DNA from: Bacteroidota bacterium
GTDB lineage: Bacteria > Bacteroidota > Bacteroidia > Flavobacteriales_F > PHOS-HE28
Direction: 5' to 3'
Assembly (NCBI GenBank): GCA_014584605.1
Contig: JACTMO010000055.1
Location: 1 to 38,719 of the forward strand
Length of the DNA: 38,719 bases
Shown here: in pieces, positions 34,082-38,719 of the stretch
How positions within the stretch are numbered: the stretch's first letter is position 1
Layout of the letters: every line of letters starts with the position of its first letter
Notes under the pieces: generated by a model
The model's database searches: none
What the model was told of the DNA's origin: nothing
What the model saw: the letters and a program-made list of their open reading frames with translations, nothing else
Program-made: the position numbers and the translations under genes

Positions 34082-34420
34082 ATGCGAAAGTCACTCTACT
34101 TCTACCTGATAGCCGCAGCCCTGAGTGCGTGTGATGGCTCCACCTCAGAGTCCAATACGGAAGATCCCGGAGAACTCAGTCCGGAATGCACCCAATTCCT
34201 CGACGGATATGAAAAGTATGTGGACGACTATATCCAACTTCTAAAGGACTACAAAAGCAACCCGACCGATCTCTCCTTGATGCAACGTGCCACGCACATG
34301 GCAGAAGAGGCGAAGACATGGAGTGACAATGCCGCCCCCGGATGCAAGGACGTAGCTGCGTTCATGTCGCGGCAGATGAAGATCCAGGCGAAACTCACCC
34401 GAGCATCATTCACGCTATAA
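34082..34420 (+). CDS. Small lipoprotein, helical (DUF6591-like)
   Basis: A 112-residue lipoprotein with signal MRKSLYFYLIAAALSAC (lipidated Cys17). It then has a Ser/Glu-rich linker and a helical domain (FLDGYEKYVDDYIQLLKDYK, MQRATHMAEEAKTW). The helical part resembles small Bacteroidota lipoproteins of the DUF6591 type; this match is from memory. It starts 28 bp after the LamG gene. Function unknown. Confidence 0.8.
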   Translation: MRKSLYFYLIAAALSACDGSTSESNTEDPGELSPECTQFLDGYEKYVDDYIQLLKDYKSNPTDLSLMQRATHMAEEAKTWSDNAAPGCKDVAAFMSRQMKIQAKLTRASFTL

Positions 34421-34484
34421 GAAGCTGTCCGGACCCATTCCGCTTGGATGCGATGGACCGCTACCACAGTCACCACAAAACAAG

Positions 34485-34940
34485 ATGCAACGAACCCATT
34501 ACCACATCCACTTCCTGATGACCTTCTTCCTGCTTGCGTGCGGTAATAGCTCCTTGGAGGACAGGGGCCGCGAGATCGGTGAAAAGAATTGCGAATGTGC
34601 AAGTATTGAGTGGCGATATCAGGCGGAAATGAAGGAGACCATGCTTGGTGCCATGAAGGAGAATGTGAACTGGCCCGAGGACTCTGCCGAGAGTATCGGC
34701 CGAAGATGGCGAGAAGAACATCGTGAAGAAGAAAACAACGAAGGAGCGGTTTGTGAAAAGGAACTACAAGCGATGGCGGTTCAGCTCGCGATCGATTTCC
34801 CCAAGGATGAGGACCGTGAAACGCTTGAAAACCTGCTCGATGCCATGGGAGAGCAGTGCAGACAAGATCGCGATAGCAAAAAGGAAGAATTTGAAAGAGC
34901 GTGGCAGGAACTAATGAATGAGCGAACCCGCTCCAACTGA
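34485..34940 (+). CDS. Small lipoprotein, Glu-rich helical, hypothetical
   Basis: A 151-residue protein with lipoprotein signal MQRTHYHIHFLMTFFLLAC. The mature part is strongly charged and helical (GRRWREEHREEENNEGAVCE, KKEEFERAWQELMNERTRSN) and contains three spaced cysteines (NCECAS, VCEKE, QCRQD) that could form disulfides. Local composition is less GC-rich than the flanking T9SS genes. No family recognised. Confidence 0.75.
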   Translation: MQRTHYHIHFLMTFFLLACGNSSLEDRGREIGEKNCECASIEWRYQAEMKETMLGAMKENVNWPEDSAESIGRRWREEHREEENNEGAVCEKELQAMAVQLAIDFPKDEDRETLENLLDAMGEQCRQDRDSKKEEFERAWQELMNERTRSN

Positions 34941-34987
34941 CCCATTCCTCTGCCCCATTGCCTGAGATCACATAGACCACATCCAGC

Positions 34988-35443
34988 GTGAAATCCACAA
35001 GTTACCTGTGTCTTGGTATGTGCATCATCATGATGCTCAACCATGGTTGCGAGGCTGCACGACAAAACGAAGTGGACGCTGGCCAAGACACACACGCTCG
35101 TGGCGACGGTCGCAATGACGATGGAAACTCTGCGGTTCATGCTTCTGACGAGTATTTGCTCGATGCCACTTCTGCCAGCTCATGCGAGAACTACCTCAAA
35201 GGAAAAACCTTCACTGGCGGCAGTGCCCGACTGAAGTTCGGCCATGATGGCACGGTCAGCGCGTTCGATCGCAATGGCGAATTGGTGTTTGGCGGAACGC
35301 TGGAGATCGGATCGGCCAAGAGCGAAGTGAGCCGTTGGGTCTATGTCCGTGATGTCTCGGGTGGCGGGAAACTGAAATTCCTACTGAGCGCGGATGGCAA
35401 CATGATGGAACCGAGCAGCTTGGTGATCTATAAACCTCAATGA
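34988..35443 (+). CDS. Putative lipoprotein, hypothetical
   Basis: A 151-residue protein with signal MKSTSYLCLGMCIIMMLNHGC, a plausible lipobox (LNHGC). An Asp/Gly-rich linker leads to a C-terminal beta-rich domain (CENYLKGKTFTGGSARLKFG, DGTVSAFDRNGELVFGGTLE), which resembles small calycin-like or META-like folds. Its stop overlaps the next ATG by four bases (ATGA), so it is coupled to the membrane protein at 35440. Function unknown. Confidence 0.75.
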   Translation: MKSTSYLCLGMCIIMMLNHGCEAARQNEVDAGQDTHARGDGRNDDGNSAVHASDEYLLDATSASSCENYLKGKTFTGGSARLKFGHDGTVSAFDRNGELVFGGTLEIGSAKSEVSRWVYVRDVSGGGKLKFLLSADGNMMEPSSLVIYKPQ

Positions 35444-36165
35444 AGCGCGACATGAGCCACACTCCCCTTCTCTCCAAGATCACCACACCAATAGACCGTT
35501 ACCTGCGTGGAATTGACCGTGGCGGCTTCTTCCGCCGGCCGATAGCATGGTTGTTCTTCGCAACGGGCGGTGCCGCGTTACTCGCCACGTTCGCGTTCTT
35601 AGCCGAGGTCTATGATCAGGTCGACAATGTTGGATCACTCTTCAAGGGTGAGAATTCCGGCTATGCACTGCGGTTGATCGTGTTCGCAATTGCATTAGCA
35701 TGCATACTACTCGCGGCAGGGGTCTTCTGCATGCTGATCTGGTGGCGTCGAGCGAAGCATATCAACCGAGACCTTCTGCCAGGGGAAGAGTACACCGCAA
35801 CCCCGCTGGTAGCCCTACTTGTTCAAACGACCGCAGAAACGATCGGCGCATGGGTCGGTATTGTTGGGGCAGCTGGCACGCTCCTGATCTTCTTGTTGTC
35901 TTGGGGTCATGATGCCCATGGACTTATGCGGATACCAGGCTTGGAGGAATTCAGCGAAATACGTCGAGCGGGCGTGATAGGGGTTCTGCTTTTTCCCATC
36001 ATCGGATGGCTGATCGTACTCCTGGGCAAGTGGATGGCGGAATTGCTGAAAGTCATGGCGAGCATCGCCAATAACACGCGTTCTCTGCGGCCGAAGCCAT
36101 CGGAAGAGGCCATCGTGATCGAACTGGGCGATGATGATGAGGTGATCGCCGTGGACGAGGTCTAG
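35440..36165 (+). CDS. Four-helix membrane protein, hypothetical
   Basis: A 241-residue integral membrane protein with hydrophobic helices at about 34-56, 77-102, 132-154 and 177-198, and an acidic cytosolic tail (VIELGDDDEVIAVDEV). It is translationally coupled to the preceding putative lipoprotein (ATGA overlap) and lies 38 bp before the zinc-ribbon/TonB-C gene, suggesting an operon. No family is recognised. Confidence 0.82.
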   Translation: MKRDMSHTPLLSKITTPIDRYLRGIDRGGFFRRPIAWLFFATGGAALLATFAFLAEVYDQVDNVGSLFKGENSGYALRLIVFAIALACILLAAGVFCMLIWWRRAKHINRDLLPGEEYTATPLVALLVQTTAETIGAWVGIVGAAGTLLIFLLSWGHDAHGLMRIPGLEEFSEIRRAGVIGVLLFPIIGWLIVLLGKWMAELLKVMASIANNTRSLRPKPSEEAIVIELGDDDEVIAVDEV

Positions 36166-36203
36166 AACAACCTCCTTGACCCTGTACCGCTCAATTCCCG
36201 ACC

Positions 36204-38330
36204 ATGACCCGCTCCATCACCTGCAAGAACTGTAGTACTCAGTTCGCAGTCGACCTATCACCTGCTCCATCGAATGAACTGACCGTAGCCTGCCCCAAGT
36301 GCGGTCAGAAATACAAGCTGCGGGTCGCATCATCGAGTACACCAACCAAAGTCACCCAGCCCACGCCAAGCTCTTCATTATCTCAACGGCCTCATTCGAA
36401 GATCCCGGTTCCTCTGGCCATTGCGGCTGCCACGGCAGCCGTGGGGACATTCCTTCCATGGTTGACAACCAGTGCCAGCGCTCATGTGGAGGGTATCGGC
36501 AGCTACAGTAGTTCCTTCGGTAGCTCCAGTGGAATCAGTCTTTGGCATGGCGAGTTGGCATTCTTGGCCGCACTCGCATCGATCTACTTTTTCTGGCGGG
36601 CGGAAGCCAAGAAGGCTGGTTGGATTGCTTTGGCCATCCCCGCGATCAGCATTCTCGGCGGCCTTCATGCGTCAAGCCTGTTTGACGTCGGGTCCAGCAT
36701 CGGTGGTGCCTCCTTCCGAGGGAGCTCTTCGCCGGGAATCGGCCTCTTCATCACTACTGCGGCGGGGATCGTGATGAGTGTCCTTGCGTTCAGACAGTCC
36801 GACCAGAACAGCACCGCGGTCTTTGAGTCTTCGTCTTCTGCTAGGACTTTAGAGGGCGAAGTTTCGACCCCAATCGGGTTCGCAGGAAAGCCGCCATCCG
36901 CCCCAACTGCCGACCAAACAAAAGAATCACTTCCATGGCAAGGTTCATCAACGCCGCGAAGGGAAGATGCTCAAGCAACCCCTCATACCCCGAGCCCAGC
37001 TAACGCAAGACCTCTTCTTAAACCACTGCTCATCGGCACCGGAGTAGCCGCCCTCCTTGCCCTCGGTGCGTGGTGGTTCTTCGATCTCCGCCATCGCCAT
37101 ACCCTCTCCACCGATGAACAGGCACGGGTGGAAGGCTGGTTCAAAGACATCCAGGGCGGGGCGAATTGGGTGGTTATTCAGAATGTAGAGAATGAACTCC
37201 CAGAGCTCAGCTTCGAGGTGTACCGGCCCGTGATCCAGTCTGAGGACGGCTACGGGAACCTGCGGGTCGAACTGGCGATCGCGTTACCACCCTATGCGTA
37301 CGACTATGGCCTTGGTCGATTTGAGGTCACGCTGGATCGCAGGTACGATGCGGTAGAGGAACCACAACAGGTGACGTTGTGCAATGAAGAACCGGAGGGA
37401 GATGCCCATCAATGTGTTACGTGGAGCATTATCACACCGGACAGCATGACACTTGAATTTGCGAACAAGGACGCCTGGCCGGGCATCTATTCCGTGATAC
37501 GGATGAGCCGGTTCGAAGAACTGAGGAATGCGAAGGAACATGCGCGAAACCTGGCTCTTGTCCACTCCCTGGACAGCATCGCCCAAGGTGTAGGTCTGGT
37601 CCGGCGCGGTTCCTTCCGCTCCTATGCCTGCGGCGATGAATGCGGCGCCACGTTCCAGGAGATCCGCAACGGGCAGCCCACACCGATCACCTATGTGTGC
37701 AACACCAACCGCTTCGGTGATGTGCAGCTCTCCGCAGGTGATATGCTCGGCGCTGGGGATTTCACCAACCCGTCCATCGTTGGTCATGAATTCCTGATCG
37801 TGAGCAAGCAGGCCGAGTTGGAGGGCTTCGGCAACGTTTGGGTGATCATGGGCCTGTTGCCCTTCAGCAATGACCAACTGACGCCGGAACTCCAACAACG
37901 CCTGGCCATGTCGGCAAACTTCGATGCCGGCCTGTCCGGAGGTACACAAGCCATGACACAAGGAGATGCCAGCACGACTTCGGAAGCGCCCCCCAGCTTC
38001 CTGGGTGGCGAGGTCCATGACCTGAAAGCGGTACATGAACAACCGCAATTCCCGGGCGGCATGGAGCAGATGTACGCGTTCATGCGGAAGAATCAGAAAT
38101 ACCCTGCGATGGAATCCGATGCGGGTATTCAGGGAAAGGTGTACATCCAGTTCACGGTGGCCGAGGATGGTTCCATTCAGGATGCCGGAGTTCTACACGG
38201 AGTTTCAGAAGGCCTGGACAAGGAAGCCCTCCGATTGATCCGCACCATGCCACGCTGGACCCCGGGGTATCTGGATGGCAAGCCCGTGAGGTGTCGCTTC
38301 AACCTGCCGGTCATCTTCAAACTGCAGTAA
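36204..38330 (+). CDS. Zinc-ribbon, multi-helix membrane protein with TonB C-terminal domain
   Basis: A 708-residue fusion. At the N terminus is an MJ0042-type zinc ribbon with Cys7, Cys10, Cys30 and Cys33 (CKNC and CPKC). Four hydrophobic segments follow within about 66-205, then a Ser/Pro-rich linker and a further membrane helix at about 271-293 (LLIGTGVAALLALGAWWFF). Next is a periplasmic domain with cysteines and, from about 611, a TonB C-terminal domain (QFPGGMEQMYAFMRKNQKYP, GKVYIQFTVAEDGSIQDAGV, ending RCRFNLPVIFKLQ). TonB-C domains touch outer-membrane receptors, but no TonB-dependent receptor or ExbB/D gene is nearby. The combination is unusual; the role is unknown. Confidence 0.88.
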   Translation: MTRSITCKNCSTQFAVDLSPAPSNELTVACPKCGQKYKLRVASSSTPTKVTQPTPSSSLSQRPHSKIPVPLAIAAATAAVGTFLPWLTTSASAHVEGIGSYSSSFGSSSGISLWHGELAFLAALASIYFFWRAEAKKAGWIALAIPAISILGGLHASSLFDVGSSIGGASFRGSSSPGIGLFITTAAGIVMSVLAFRQSDQNSTAVFESSSSARTLEGEVSTPIGFAGKPPSAPTADQTKESLPWQGSSTPRREDAQATPHTPSPANARPLLKPLLIGTGVAALLALGAWWFFDLRHRHTLSTDEQARVEGWFKDIQGGANWVVIQNVENELPELSFEVYRPVIQSEDGYGNLRVELAIALPPYAYDYGLGRFEVTLDRRYDAVEEPQQVTLCNEEPEGDAHQCVTWSIITPDSMTLEFANKDAWPGIYSVIRMSRFEELRNAKEHARNLALVHSLDSIAQGVGLVRRGSFRSYACGDECGATFQEIRNGQPTPITYVCNTNRFGDVQLSAGDMLGAGDFTNPSIVGHEFLIVSKQAELEGFGNVWVIMGLLPFSNDQLTPELQQRLAMSANFDAGLSGGTQAMTQGDASTTSEAPPSFLGGEVHDLKAVHEQPQFPGGMEQMYAFMRKNQKYPAMESDAGIQGKVYIQFTVAEDGSIQDAGVLHGVSEGLDKEALRLIRTMPRWTPGYLDGKPVRCRFNLPVIFKLQ

Positions 38331-38629
38331 TGCCCTCATCCATGCGGCATTGTGTGTTCCTGATGTCCGTCCTGGCCTGGGTCGCCGCTACAGGGCAATC
38401 GAAGAAGGAGATCATCGCCGCACAAGGGAGTGCGCTGGACAGCATTTCCCGCATCGCCGAGCAACAACATGAAGCGATACTGAAGGCCACGGTTCACATC
38501 GAGCAGCTATCCGCTAAGCTGAAAACCTGCGGAACGGCCCTGCGTGACACGCAAGATCGGGTCGACAGTCTGCGTCGTGCTTCCAGCCTCGCCTATGCTG
38601 CACTGAAGCGCGAACGTGACTCACTGTAG
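38330..38629 (+). CDS. Small exported coiled-coil protein, hypothetical
   Basis: A 99-residue protein with a signal peptide (MRHCVFLMSVLAWVAATGQS) and a heptad-like mature part (SALDSISRIAEQQHEAILKA, LKTCGTALRDTQDRVDSLRR) that should form a coiled coil. The ATG at 38330 overlaps the preceding stop (taATG), so it is coupled to the zinc-ribbon/TonB-C gene; the ATG at 38342 would start directly at the signal peptide. No known family. Confidence 0.75.
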   Translation: MPSSMRHCVFLMSVLAWVAATGQSKKEIIAAQGSALDSISRIAEQQHEAILKATVHIEQLSAKLKTCGTALRDTQDRVDSLRRASSLAYAALKRERDSL

Positions 38630-38706
38630 GGTGGTTCGAAGAACCTGTTGACAACTCCTGCGGCTGAGATCTTGACAAGCTGAAGCGTGATCGATCTCTT
38701 TGGCGC

Positions 38707-38719
38707 ATGAAGAAGCGAC
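38707..38719 (+). CDS. Possible start of a gene cut by the window end
   Basis: An ATG followed by AAG AAG CGA (MKKR) resembles a signal-peptide start, but only four codons are visible. Bases 38636-38648 form a small GGTTC-GAA-GAACC hairpin just after the previous gene. Confidence 0.25.

Overview
The window looks like chromosomal DNA from a GC-rich member of the Bacteroidota, probably the Flavobacteriales. Five secreted proteins end in type IX secretion (T9SS) sorting-domain-like tails. Two divergent genes carry textbook Bacteroidota -33/-7 promoters (TTTG, 20-21 bp, TAnnTTTG). The other genes (SufB, ThiL, M24B aminopeptidase P, LytTR regulators, TMEM175 channels) fit this assignment. I see no rRNA, tRNA, CRISPR array, transposase or integrase.

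Layout. 1-2100: sufA-sufB on the minus strand. 2295-3338: thiL. 3583-7285: a three-gene accessory operon with a uracil-DNA-glycosylase-like protein, a WYL regulator and an AAA+ ATPase fused to an FtsH-type M41 metallopeptidase. 7286-14354: two copies of a beta-propeller-like secreted protein plus a TMEM175 channel, around a delta-60-repeat T9SS protein. 14409-22148: a minus-strand block with an H/W-rich EF-loop protein, a helical-repeat protein, and a LytTR regulator, propeller histidine kinase and lipoprotein operon headed by a second LytTR regulator. 22295-23290: small ORFs and a truncated, frameshifted rsmI remnant. 23519-25315: a T9SS protein. 25485-28445: pepP with a toxin-antitoxin module on each side. 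28791-32346: a TPR-CHAT protease facing an ECF sigma/anti-sigma pair. 32413-38629: a LamG T9SS protein, three small (probable) lipoproteins, a membrane protein, a zinc-ribbon/TonB-C fusion and a small coiled-coil protein.

The most striking pattern is repeated ends of housekeeping genes at the borders of accessory cassettes. The ThiL C-terminal coding tail occurs three times: in thiL, fused in frame to the end of the AAA-M41 gene, and as an orphan at 11825-11887. The pepP 3' end recurs beyond an MNT-HepT module, and the pepP 5' end with its -7 promoter box recurs beyond an antitoxin-PIN module. The 3' part of rsmI is present without its 5' part. The copies are diverged rather than identical. 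This suggests cassettes entered together with a piece of a related strain's allele, for example by homology-facilitated illegitimate recombination, rather than by a transposon with a short target duplication. The UDG-like/WYL/AAA-M41 operon is the best candidate for an undescribed (possibly defence or stress) system.
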